Below are positions 1 through 6,028 of a DNA stretch of 10,603 bases, in pieces (within the stretch, counting starts at the first letter, position 1; each line of letters begins with the position of its first letter). This DNA is from F2B08 sp046260445 (lineage in GTDB: Bacteria > Actinomycetota > Actinomycetes > Actinomycetales > Dermatophilaceae). The notes below the pieces were generated by a model, which worked only from the letters and a program-made list of their open reading frames with translations, did not search any database and was not told where the DNA came from. Both the position numbers and the translations under genes were made by a program. The DNA is taken from NCBI GenBank assembly GCA_046260445.1, contig JBHEPF010000092.1, forward strand, positions 1 to 10,603, written 5' to 3'.

Positions 1-719
1 GTTTCCCCGGCGGATCGGGTGACGCCGCGGCGGATGTGGATGATGCCGTTCTTGAGGTCGAGGTCGCGTCGGCGTAGTTCGGTGATCTCGCCGAACCGAA
101 GGGCGCACCAGGAGGAGAGCAGGACCATGGGCCGGTACTTGGGCGGCATGTGTGCGGCGATGGTGGTCAGCTCCTCGAGGGTTGCTGGCTCGATCTTGAC
201 GCGGCGCTTGACGTTGCCGGCGCCGCGGATCTGGCAGGGGTTGACCGGGATCTTCTCCTCGGCGACGGCGCTGCCGAGGATGGTGCGCAGCAGGGCGTAG
301 GCGTGGGCGCGTAGCGTGGGTGTCTTGCGGTCCAGGTCGGCGTGCCACTCGTGGACGGCGGCACGGGTGATGGCCTTGAGGGGGACGGCGGTGAAGGTGG
401 GCAGGATGAGGTTGTCGAGGAGCTTGCCGTAGTGCTCGCGGGTGCGGGGCTTGAGGTCACGGCGGGCCAGCCACCGCTGCGCGTACTCACCGAAGAGCAG
501 CTCGCGGCCAACGACATGTCGCAGGGCGGGGGAGACCCACTTACCCGAGGCGATGAGCTCATGTTCCTTCACGAGCCATGTCTCGGCGGCGAGCTTGACG
601 GGGAAGGTCTCGGGGCCGTTGTAGCGGATCGTGTCGGGACCGACGTAGCTGGCGTGGTACCGCCCGCTCGGTAGTCTGCGGACGTGCCCGAAGCCGCGGT
701 GTCCGCTCTTGCCTGCCAT
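1..719 (-). CDS. Tyrosine recombinase / phage-type integrase, C-terminal part beyond left edge
   Basis: Site-specific recombinase that would integrate or excise a mobile element. The minus-strand frame starts at ATG 719 and stays open to the left edge, giving 239 codons. Visible in order: an N-terminal arm-binding-type region with RRLPSGRY (about residues 14-21), a SAM-like core-binding domain (about 75-160, with WLARRDLKPRTREHY), and the start of the catalytic domain with the first catalytic Arg in CALRFGE (R208). The HxxR, LGH and Tyr boxes must lie outside the window, so an intact gene cannot be confirmed. It is clearly related to the next integrase (shared RRLxSGRY, IRGAGNVKR and WCALRxGE blocks). 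A purine-rich GGCAGGA lies just before the ATG, and a tandem repeat array lies directly upstream. Family assignment is firm; the element type (phage, AICE or island) is not determined. Confidence 0.88.
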   Translation of the reverse strand, partial: MAGKSGHRGFGHVRRLPSGRYHASYVGPDTIRYNGPETFPVKLAAETWLVKEHELIASGKWVSPALRHVVGRELLFGEYAQRWLARRDLKPRTREHYGKLLDNLILPTFTAVPLKAITRAAVHEWHADLDRKTPTLRAHAYALLRTILGSAVAEEKIPVNPCQIRGAGNVKRRVKIEPATLEELTTIAAHMPPKYRPMVLLSSWCALRFGEITELRRRDLDLKNGIIHIRRGVTRSAGE

Positions 720-740
720 GGTCCTGCCCGCCCTCTCAGT

Positions 741-781
741 ATCGCGATCGCGTGCGATCCCGTGCGATCCACGTGCGATCC
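741..781. repeat. Tandem ~10-bp repeat array upstream of the left integrase
   Basis: Three copies of CGTGCGATCC start at 751, 761 and 772, with a degenerate neighbour (ATCGCGATCG, 741-750) on the gene-proximal side. The unit repeats every 10-11 bp, one helical turn, and ends about 21 bp before the start codon of the minus-strand integrase. By analogy with other tyrosine integrases these could be arm-type sites, sites for an excision factor, or an autoregulatory operator. The repeat is seen directly; the role is inferred. Confidence 0.7.
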
Positions 782-785
782 AAGA

Positions 786-848
786 GTACACTTGAGTGCA
801 CTTCGGTATAGGTCTGTCCAGCGCTACTGGACCACATATGTGCACTTC
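786..848. promoter_or_regulatory. Dense repeat/palindrome region upstream of the left integrase
   Basis: Several short motifs are packed together. GTACACTT (786-793) and GTGCACTT (796-803) form a 10-bp tandem. GTGCACTTC recurs at 840-848, 44 bp (about four helical turns) after the copy at 796. Between them lies a perfect inverted repeat, GTCCAG / CTGGAC (816-821 and 827-832, 5-bp spacer), followed by the perfect palindrome CACATATGTG (833-842). The spaced inverted repeat resembles the layout of recombinase core sites or a dimeric repressor operator. No convincing -10/-35 pair could be chosen. The motifs are certain; the function is inferred. Confidence 0.45.
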
Positions 849-1126
849 AGAGACCTAATGGCAGGTCAGTCCCAGTTTCGCCCGAGCCCCTGAAAACTGG
901 TTCACGCACAGTATCGCTTAAGCCTTCTGAGTCTGAGAGGGTGACGTGGAGCATTCGCGGCTCCCAGCGGAAGCCAGGATGCTTGGGATCCGGGGGCGCA
1001 CGACAGTTTCCCTCAGGCGAACGGAGGTCAACGAAAGGCGCGCAGTTATGCCCCAGTTGTGCCTAGACCTTGAGAATGACCAAGGGCCCTGAACGCCTTT
1101 CCCCTGATCAGAGCCCCTTTTTCGAC
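849..1126. other. Intergenic region between the two integrases, no gene seen
   Basis: No reading frame here looks like a gene, and the base composition is visibly less GC-rich than the chromosomal genes to the right. The only structure noted is near the right end: GGGCCCT (1084-1090) can pair with AGAGCCC (1110-1116) with one mismatch across a 19-nt loop, followed by CTTTTT. It would be a weak plus-strand terminator with no obvious transcript to stop. The stretch is probably non-coding mobile-element DNA. Confidence 0.4.
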
Positions 1127-1154
1127 TGGTCGTGGTGGCAGGATTCGGACCGGT
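1127..1154 (-). other. tRNA 3'-end-like sequence, candidate att core beside integrase 2
   Basis: Read on the minus strand, this stretch has the layout of a tRNA 3' end: a T-loop-like TCCGAAT (canonical TTCGAAT), a 5-nt T-stem 3' strand CCTGC, a 7-nt acceptor strand CACCACG, discriminator A, then CCA. The sequence on the 5' side pairs at only three of five T-stem positions, and no anticodon or D arm exists because the integrase gene occupies that side. Such a fragment, 23 bp past an integrase stop codon, is a common position for an attP/attL core in actinobacterial elements. The one-base T-loop change and the lack of a matching partner in the window keep this tentative. Confidence 0.35.
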
Positions 1155-1177
1155 TACGAGGCGCGGTGCGCGCCGTT

Positions 1178-2332
1178 CTAGGTTCGGTCCGATGGTCTCG
1201 CCTGCATGTGTTCCCTGTAGCGCTGCGACATGCGCTGGGCTATCTCGCGGTCGCGCTCCGCTGCGGCGTGTCGGTAGCGCATCGCCGCTGCGGGGGTGGT
1301 GTGGCCGAGGCGGTGCATTAGCTCCGCCAGCGTTGCACCCGACTGAGCCGCGAGAACAGCGCCGGTGTGGCGGAGGTCGTGAAAGCGAAGGTCAGGTCGT
1401 CCGGCGGCCTGGCGGGCTGGGTAGTACCAGCGACCGATAGCGGACGTCCTCAGGTGCTCACCACGTGCCGAGGGGAACATCAGCCCCTGAGCTCCATTCT
1501 GGGTATGCCGAAGGAGGTGTTCGTGAACCATCGGTACGAGGTGTTCTGGAATAGTGACGTCTCGCTTGCCCGCCTTGGTCTTGGGGTCCTTGACTACGGT
1601 GCGACCCGGGACGAAACCGACGCCTCGCCGCACTCTCAGTACCCAGTGGGTGGTGTCCACGTCGCTTCGGCGTAACTCGGATAGTTCACCCTTGCGCAGT
1701 GCGCACCACGCTGCGAGGAGCACCATGAGCCGGTACTGCTCCGGTGTCGCGTCGGCAAGGGCCTCGAGTTCGTCAAGGGATGCTGGCTGAGTCTCGCCTG
1801 TTCGTTTGACGTTGCCGGCGCCGCGGATGTGCACCGGGTTGCGATCAATCAGTTCGTCGTCCAGTGCCGTGTTGAGGATGTTGCGAAGAAGGTCGTAAGC
1901 GTGTTTTCGAGCGTGTGGCTTGCCAGGGCTGACGCTTCGGTACCAGGCGGCGACGAGCGCGCGATCAATCTCCGAGAGCGGGACTTGGGCGAACGTGGGA
2001 AGAAGATGATGCTTGAGCAGCTGGGCGTAGTTGTTTCGTGTGCTCGCTGCGAGGTCCCGATGTGCGAGCCAGTCCTCTGAGTACGGTCCGAAGGTACAGC
2101 GCCGTAGCCGGGCCCGGCGGTCGTACTCCTGCTCTAGCCGCACCTTCGGTGCCCGCCAGCTCGCAGGGTCTTCGCTCATGTGCCGTTCGGCAGCGAGCCA
2201 AGCCTCGGCGTCGATCTTGGCTGTGAACGTCTTCGGGGCTGTGTGCGACTGGAAGTCAGGACCCGTGTAGCGGGCTTGGTAGCGACCCGAGCTGAGCCGG
2301 CGGATCGATCCGAAGGACCTCTTTCCCGGCAT
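1178..2332 (-). CDS. Tyrosine recombinase / phage-type integrase, complete
   Basis: Complete 384-residue site-specific integrase. The domains are an N-terminal arm-binding-type region (RRLSSGRYQARYTGPD), a core-binding SAM-like domain (WLAHRDLAASTRNNY, about residues 88-102), and a C-terminal catalytic domain with all boxes: Arg213 in CALRKGE, His318/Arg321 in HDLRH, His344 in LGHT and the Tyr353 nucleophile in MRYRH. The start at 2332 is chosen over ATG 2347 because GAGGGGG lies 6 nt upstream of it and the N-terminus then aligns with the left integrase (MPGK against MAGK). The 2347 start has no ribosome site and almost touches the repeat array. It is less GC-rich than the chromosomal genes to the right, consistent with transfer. 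The array upstream and a tRNA remnant about 85 bp beyond it suggest an integrated element edge. Confidence 0.93.
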   Translation of the reverse strand: MPGKRSFGSIRRLSSGRYQARYTGPDFQSHTAPKTFTAKIDAEAWLAAERHMSEDPASWRAPKVRLEQEYDRRARLRRCTFGPYSEDWLAHRDLAASTRNNYAQLLKHHLLPTFAQVPLSEIDRALVAAWYRSVSPGKPHARKHAYDLLRNILNTALDDELIDRNPVHIRGAGNVKRTGETQPASLDELEALADATPEQYRLMVLLAAWCALRKGELSELRRSDVDTTHWVLRVRRGVGFVPGRTVVKDPKTKAGKRDVTIPEHLVPMVHEHLLRHTQNGAQGLMFPSARGEHLRTSAIGRWYYPARQAAGRPDLRFHDLRHTGAVLAAQSGATLAELMHRLGHTTPAAAMRYRHAAAERDREIAQRMSQRYREHMQARPSDRT

Positions 2333-2349
2333 CCCGGACCCCCTCATTT

Positions 2350-2402
2350 CGTGCCAGATACGTGCCAGATGTATGCCGATCGTGCCAGATACGTGCCAGA
2401 TG
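2350..2402. repeat. Five-unit tandem array upstream of integrase 2
   Basis: CGTGCCAGAT occurs exactly at 2350, 2361, 2381 and 2392. The pair 2350-2371 is repeated perfectly as 2381-2402 (22 of 22 bases). The 9-bp gap TATGCCGAT looks like a decayed fifth unit. The spacing is 10-11 bp, so all units face the same side of the helix. The array sits between a candidate promoter and the start codon, 17 bp upstream of the chosen ATG. Likely roles are integrase arm-type sites, excisionase sites or an autorepression operator; none is proven here. Confidence 0.8.
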
Positions 2403-2429
2403 AAAGGGTACTAGTGCCGCCTATGTCAC
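2400..2429 (-). promoter_or_regulatory. Candidate integrase 2 promoter
   Basis: On the minus strand GTGACA (plus 2424-2429, five of six matches to TTGACA) is separated by 18 bp from TTTCAT (plus 2400-2405, four of six matches to TATAAT). Transcription would start inside the repeat array, so a protein bound there could block expression. The assignment rests on hexamer matches only. Confidence 0.25.
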
Positions 2430-2485
2430 CGTAACTCGCAGTTCAGAGGCGATTTGGGGCAGGACCCCGCCCTGCTGGGAGATTA

Positions 2486-2507
2486 TTCGAATCCTTCACC
2501 TGCCACC
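2486..2507 (+). other. tRNA 3'-end remnant, probable attR / insertion scar
   Basis: The sequence has a perfect T-loop TTCGAAT (2486-2492), T-stem 3' strand CCTTC (2493-2497), acceptor strand ACCTGCC (2498-2504), a discriminator A and CC. The matching 5' halves (a GAAGG T-stem strand, and an acceptor strand GGCAGGT with D and anticodon arms) are missing upstream: the preceding five bases GATTA do not pair with CCTTC. This is what remains when an element integrates into a tRNA 3' end and the intact tRNA is rebuilt at the far end. The isotype cannot be named from this part. Conserved downstream sequence then continues into a strong hairpin and chromosomal genes. Confidence 0.6.
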
Positions 2508-2513
2508 CGTGCT

Positions 2514-2549
2514 GAAGGGCCCCGCACCGACACCGGTGCGGGGCCCTTC
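2514..2549. terminator. Perfect 16-bp hairpin terminator
   Basis: GAAGGGCCCCGCACCG (2514-2529) pairs without mismatch with 2534-2549 across a 4-nt loop ACAC. There is no T-run on either side, as is frequent for actinobacterial hairpin terminators. It lies 7 bp after the tRNA remnant and 23 bp past the stop of the minus-strand hydrolase gene. It probably terminated the original tRNA transcript and now also ends the hydrolase transcript. Confidence 0.75.
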
Positions 2550-2572
2550 GCGATGCCGGTCCCACGATGAGC

Positions 2573-3433
2573 TCAGTCGGTCCCGATCCGGTCCAGGACC
2601 GCCTCGACGACGGCGTCGGGTGCCTCGTCCGGGATCCAGTGCGAGACCCCCTCGAGCACGACGAAGCGGTAGTCCGCCTCGACGAAGTCACCGCACAGCT
2701 CGGCACCGCTGCGCCGCAGCGCGGCGTCGTCTGTGCTCCACACATACGTCGTCGGGACCCGGGTGGGCGGTGCGTCGGCACCGGACTCCATCGCGCGGTA
2801 CCAGCCCAGGGCGGCTGTGAGAGCTCCGGGCTCGCGCATCCGCATGACGTAGTGCTCGACCTCCTCGGCCGGCAGACCGGTGAGCATCCGCCGCAGGCCG
2901 GCCCAGTCGTCGCCCGCGAGCCACTCCTCCGCCACGCCGGGCTGCCAGAACAGGCTGATGTACTCCGACGCCGTGCGCTGCTCCTCGTCCTGCTTGTATG
3001 CGGTGGCGAAGGCCCGCGGGTGCGGCACCGAGAGCGCGGTGTAGGAGAGCACGCGCTCCGGCGCCCGGTCGCAGACGTTCCAGCCGACCTGAGCACCCCA
3101 GTCGTGGCCGAGCAGGTGGAACCGCTCGGCGCCCATCCCGTCGGCGACGGAGAGGGCGTCGTCGACCAGACGACCCATCCGGTAGTGCTCGACCCCCTCG
3201 GGTCGCGCTTGCGGGCTGTAGCCGCGCTGGTCCGGAGCGATGACCCGGACGCCCTTCGCGGCGAGCCCGTCACCGACCGCACGCCACGAGCGGGCCGACT
3301 GCGGGAACCCGTGCAGGGCGAGCACCGGATGCGCTGCGTCCGCGTCGCCGGTCGTCCAGACGTCGAGGGGCATCGGCCCGTCCGGGCCGGGGACGTCGAC
3401 AGAGGCCGGGTTCCACTCAGGTGACTCGTGCAT
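2573..3433 (-). CDS. Alpha/beta-fold hydrolase, epoxide hydrolase type
   Basis: A 286-residue cytoplasmic alpha/beta hydrolase with the full set of marks: HGFP oxyanion motif (residues 41-44), nucleophile elbow GHDWGA with Asp111, candidate acid Asp235/Asp236 in VWSTDD, and catalytic His265 in GVSHW. An Asp nucleophile points to epoxide hydrolases or haloalkane dehalogenases rather than esterases. The cap contains LGWYR (Tyr212), matching the usual NWYR region that supplies a lid tyrosine in epoxide hydrolases, so that activity is favoured. The physiological substrate is unknown. No signal peptide is visible. No Shine-Dalgarno lies before ATG 3433, but a -10-like TAGACT ends 8 nt upstream on the minus strand, so the mRNA may be leaderless. 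It is divergent from the thioesterase and ends at the 2514-2549 hairpin. Confidence 0.88.
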   Translation of the reverse strand: MHESPEWNPASVDVPGPDGPMPLDVWTTGDADAAHPVLALHGFPQSARSWRAVGDGLAAKGVRVIAPDQRGYSPQARPEGVEHYRMGRLVDDALSVADGMGAERFHLLGHDWGAQVGWNVCDRAPERVLSYTALSVPHPRAFATAYKQDEEQRTASEYISLFWQPGVAEEWLAGDDWAGLRRMLTGLPAEEVEHYVMRMREPGALTAALGWYRAMESGADAPPTRVPTTYVWSTDDAALRRSGAELCGDFVEADYRFVVLEGVSHWIPDEAPDAVVEAVLDRIGTD

Positions 3434-3483
3434 ACAGCGTGAGTCTAGGGAGGCGACCTCGAACCGGTGGCAGGATGGCGGGC

Positions 3484-3960
3484 ATGCCCGACGAAGTCCG
3501 TGCCGACGATGCTGTCGCCGATGCGCTGGCCGACTACCCGCACCGCGCGCCCTTCCCGACCCGGTGGAACGACAACGACATCTACGGCCACGTCAACAAC
3601 ACCGTCCACTACATGGCGATGGACACCGTCATCAACGCGTGGATGATCGAGCACGCCCGCCTGGTCATCGGGCCGGACGGTGACGCCCCCGTGGGGTTGT
3701 GTGTCGAGTCGGGCTGCCGCTACCTCGCCTCGGCGGAGTACCCCGACACGATCGAGGTCGGACTGCGGGTCGCCCGGCTCGGCACCTCGAGCGTGACGTG
3801 GGAGCTCGCCATGACTCGAGGCGACGGGACGCTCATCGCCGACGGCCGTTTCGTCCACGTCTTCGTCGACAGGCAGGCACGCACCCCGACACCGATCCCC
3901 GCGCATACCAGGTCGGCGATGGAGACACTCGTGGCAGGGTGGGCACATGGATCCCCGTGA
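3484..3960 (+). CDS. Acyl-CoA thioesterase, hot-dog fold (4-hydroxybenzoyl-CoA thioesterase-like)
   Basis: A 158-residue single-domain hot-dog protein, the usual size for YbgC/FcbC-type thioesterases, which hydrolyse acyl-CoA to acid plus CoA. The key block near the N-terminus is RWNDNDIYGHVNN (residues 27-39), with the family Asp followed by GHVNN and then Y..MD. The substrate cannot be read from the sequence. ATG 3484 is preferred because AGG lies 9 nt upstream; ATG 3475 is a close alternative. Longer versions back to 3421 would overlap the divergent hydrolase gene and are unlikely. Its stop overlaps the start of the MoxR-type gene by 14 bp, which implies translational coupling and one operon with the cox maturation genes. 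Why a thioesterase is coupled to them is unclear. Confidence 0.85.
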   Translation: MPDEVRADDAVADALADYPHRAPFPTRWNDNDIYGHVNNTVHYMAMDTVINAWMIEHARLVIGPDGDAPVGLCVESGCRYLASAEYPDTIEVGLRVARLGTSSVTWELAMTRGDGTLIADGRFVHVFVDRQARTPTPIPAHTRSAMETLVAGWAHGSP

Positions 3961-4849
3961 GGCCTTCGCCTCGGCCGCCGACCTCGAGCGCGCACTCGCC
4001 GGGACCGGGTACCTCTCGAGCCCCGAGCTGGCGACGGTCGCCTGGCTGAGCCTGCGACTGGCGCGACCGCTCCTCATGGAGGGCGAGCCGGGGACCGGCA
4101 AAACGGCGCTCGCCGAGGCGCTGGCCCAGGCGCTCGACCTTCCTCTCGTACGGCTGCAGTGCTACGAGGGCATCGACGCCACCCAAGCGCTGTACGACTG
4201 GGACTTCCCGCGTCAGATCCTGCCCCTGCGCGCCGTCGAGGCGACCGCCGGCGCCGCCGGTGGGGCAGCCCAGGACCTCTCCGAGGTCGAGGGTCAGCTC
4301 TTCGACGAGCGGTTCCTCCTCTCCCGGCCCATCCTGCGGGCGCTGCGCGAGGCGCCGGTCGTCCTCCTCATCGACGAGATCGACCGGGCCGACGACGAGT
4401 TCGAGGCCTTCCTCCTCGAGGTCCTCTCGACCTGGCAGGTGACCATCCCCGAGCTCGGGACGGTCACCGCGCCGACGCCTCCCGTCGTCGTCCTCACCTC
4501 CAACCGCACCCGTGAGCTGCACGACGCGCTCAAGCGCCGCTGCCTGTACCACTGGCTCGAGCATCCCGGGCTGCAGCGCGAGCTCGAGATCCTCGCCTCC
4601 CGTGCGCCCGAGGTGCCGGCCGCGCTCGCCGAGCAGGTGGTGCGGGCGACGCACGCGATCCGGGACGACGAGCACCTCCTCAAGCCCCCCGGCATCGCCG
4701 AGACCCTCGACTGGGCGCGCGCCCTCAACGAGCTCGGCGCTCGCGAGCTCGACATCGAGACGGCGGCGGCGACGCTCGGCGTCGCGGTGAAGTACCGCGA
4801 GGACGCCGAGCGGGTGCGGCACGCCCTCGACCGCATCCTCACTCGATAG
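3947..4849 (+). CDS. coxD: MoxR-family AAA+ ATPase, CoxD-like maturation factor
   Basis: A 300-residue AAA+ ATPase of the MoxR type. Walker A is GEPGTGKT (residues 46-53), Walker B VVLLIDEID (138-146), sensor 1 Asn186 in LTSNRT, and Arg197/Arg198 in LKRRC give the arginine-finger region; a small lid domain follows. In form I CO dehydrogenase systems CoxD is a membrane-associated ATPase that helps build the Mo-Cu centre in apo-CoxL, partly by remodelling the protein; no membrane helix is evident here. MoxR proteins usually act with a VWA-domain partner, and one follows directly. It overlaps the thioesterase gene by 14 bp and is followed by a 36-bp gap before the CoxE-like gene. The MoxR call is firm; coxD follows from the neighbours. 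Confidence 0.9.
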   Translation: MDPREAFASAADLERALAGTGYLSSPELATVAWLSLRLARPLLMEGEPGTGKTALAEALAQALDLPLVRLQCYEGIDATQALYDWDFPRQILPLRAVEATAGAAGGAAQDLSEVEGQLFDERFLLSRPILRALREAPVVLLIDEIDRADDEFEAFLLEVLSTWQVTIPELGTVTAPTPPVVVLTSNRTRELHDALKRRCLYHWLEHPGLQRELEILASRAPEVPAALAEQVVRATHAIRDDEHLLKPPGIAETLDWARALNELGARELDIETAAATLGVAVKYREDAERVRHALDRILTR

Positions 4850-4885
4850 CCGCTCGCCGCAGACAGGCTCAGGCCGACGACGACG

Positions 4886-6028
4886 ATGACGACGACCGCC
4901 CCGCATCCACCCGAGGAGATCCTTCTCGGCTTCACCCGAGCTCTCCGCGCCGCGGGCCTGCCGGTGACCGCGGACCGGGAGCAGACCTACCTGCGGGCCG
5001 TGGCCACGGTCGGTCTCGACGACCAGGCCGCGACGTACTGGGCCGGTCGCGCGACACTCTGTGCCTCGCCGACCGACCTCCTCCGCTACGACCACGTCTA
5101 CACCGCCTGGTTCAGCGGTCTGCGGTCGGGCCTGAAGGCACCCCGACCGCTACCGGTCGTGCTGTCGTCGGACCTGGCGACCGATGACGCCGACGGCGGG
5201 GCCGGCGACGACGGCGACTCGGAGGCGATCCGGGCCATGGCGAGCGACGCCGAGATCCTCCGGCACCGTGACATCGCCGAGATGTCGGCAACCGAACGAG
5301 GCCGACTGGCAGCGATGTTCACAACCCTGCCGGCGGCCCGGCCGATGCGACGCGCTCATCGCCACCGTCCCACCCGCACAGGAGGGGTCGATGCCCGGCG
5401 GACCCTGCGTGCCGAGCTCAAGAACCTCGGCGAGCCCTCCCGGATCCACTGGCGCCGCCGCACCACCCGACCGCGGCGGATCGTGCTCCTCCTCGACGTC
5501 TCCGGCTCGATGAGCGCGTATGCCGACGCCCTCCTCCGCCTGGCCCATCACGTCGCCCGCGGTGAGAGCCCGACCGAGGTGTTCACCCTCGGCACTCGGG
5601 TCACCCACGTCACCCGTGCGCTGCGCCACCCCGACGCAGACCGGGCCATCATCGCGGCGGGAGACCTGATCCCCGACTGGTCGGGCGGCACCCGGCTGGC
5701 CGACGGCCTGCGCGCCTTCCTCACCCGGTGGGGCCGCCGGGGGATGGCCCGGGGCGCCGTCGTCGTCATCGCCAGCGACGGCTGGGAACGAGGCGACCCC
5801 GCAGATCTCGGTCACCAGCTGCAGCAGCTGCGGCGGCTCTCGCACGGCATCATCTGGGTCAACCCCCACCGCGGCCGCGTGGGCTACGAGCCCGTGCAGA
5901 GCGGGATCGTCGCGGCGCTGCCGCACTGCGACGCGTTCGTCGCGGGCCACTCGCTCGCGGCTTTTGCAGAGGTCATCCGGCACATCAACGAACAGCGCAT
6001 CACCAGCAAGGAGGTCGGCCGTGCGTGA
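4886..6028 (+). CDS. coxE: CoxE-like von Willebrand factor A domain protein
   Basis: A 380-residue protein of the CoxE VWA family, the usual metal-dependent partner of CoxD/MoxR ATPases in maturing CO dehydrogenase-type molybdoenzymes. The N-terminal half is helical and ends in an Asp/Gly-rich linker (about residues 96-112). The C-terminal VWA domain has a complete MIDAS: Asp204-x-Ser206-x-Ser208 in LLLDVSGSMS, Thr269 in GGTRLADG and Asp298 in ASDGW. No transmembrane segment or signal peptide is seen. ATG 4886 has no good Shine-Dalgarno, so the start is less sure than the frame; the in-phase ACG codons around it give a Thr-rich N-terminus. Its stop overlaps the next gene by 8 bp, and that gene's strong ribosome site lies inside this coding sequence. 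Confidence 0.88.
   Translation: MTTTAPHPPEEILLGFTRALRAAGLPVTADREQTYLRAVATVGLDDQAATYWAGRATLCASPTDLLRYDHVYTAWFSGLRSGLKAPRPLPVVLSSDLATDDADGGAGDDGDSEAIRAMASDAEILRHRDIAEMSATERGRLAAMFTTLPAARPMRRAHRHRPTRTGGVDARRTLRAELKNLGEPSRIHWRRRTTRPRRIVLLLDVSGSMSAYADALLRLAHHVARGESPTEVFTLGTRVTHVTRALRHPDADRAIIAAGDLIPDWSGGTRLADGLRAFLTRWGRRGMARGAVVVIASDGWERGDPADLGHQLQQLRRLSHGIIWVNPHRGRVGYEPVQSGIVAALPHCDAFVAGHSLAAFAEVIRHINEQRITSKEVGRA
6008..6015 (+). promoter_or_regulatory. Ribosome binding site fixing the GTG start of xdhC/coxF
   Basis: AAGGAGGT lies 5 nt before GTG 6021, inside the end of coxE. It decides the start against the upstream in-frame ATG at 5964, which has no comparable site and would add 19 residues unlike the family. 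Confidence 0.8.

Noticed and set aside
1084..1122. Plus-strand intrinsic terminator between the integrases
   Set aside because: The stem is 7 bp with a mismatch and a 19-nt loop, and no plus-strand gene precedes it. It is mentioned only within the intergenic entry.
2350..2402. CRISPR array
   Set aside because: Units are only 10 bp with 0-1 bp between them and no unique spacers; it is a binding-site array.
2440..2507. Complete tRNA gene
   Set aside because: Only the T-loop, one T-stem strand and the 3' acceptor strand are present. No D arm, anticodon arm or 5' acceptor strand could be found upstream.
2443..3282. 279-residue minus-strand frame through the tRNA remnant
   Set aside because: It is an out-of-phase shadow of the hydrolase whose tail is translated tRNA sequence and the hairpin.
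2567..3424. 285-residue plus-strand frame opposite the alpha/beta hydrolase
   Set aside because: The minus strand has the complete hydrolase with its catalytic triad; this frame has no family signature.
2573..3433. Haloalkane dehalogenase
   Set aside because: The HGFP and WYR cap motifs fit epoxide hydrolases better, though the shared Asp nucleophile means dehalogenase activity is not strictly excluded.
3833..5095. 420-residue open frame on the minus strand opposite the MoxR and CoxE genes
   Set aside because: It runs across two firm plus-strand genes and their boundary, is rich in Gly/Arg/Glu, and shows no domain.
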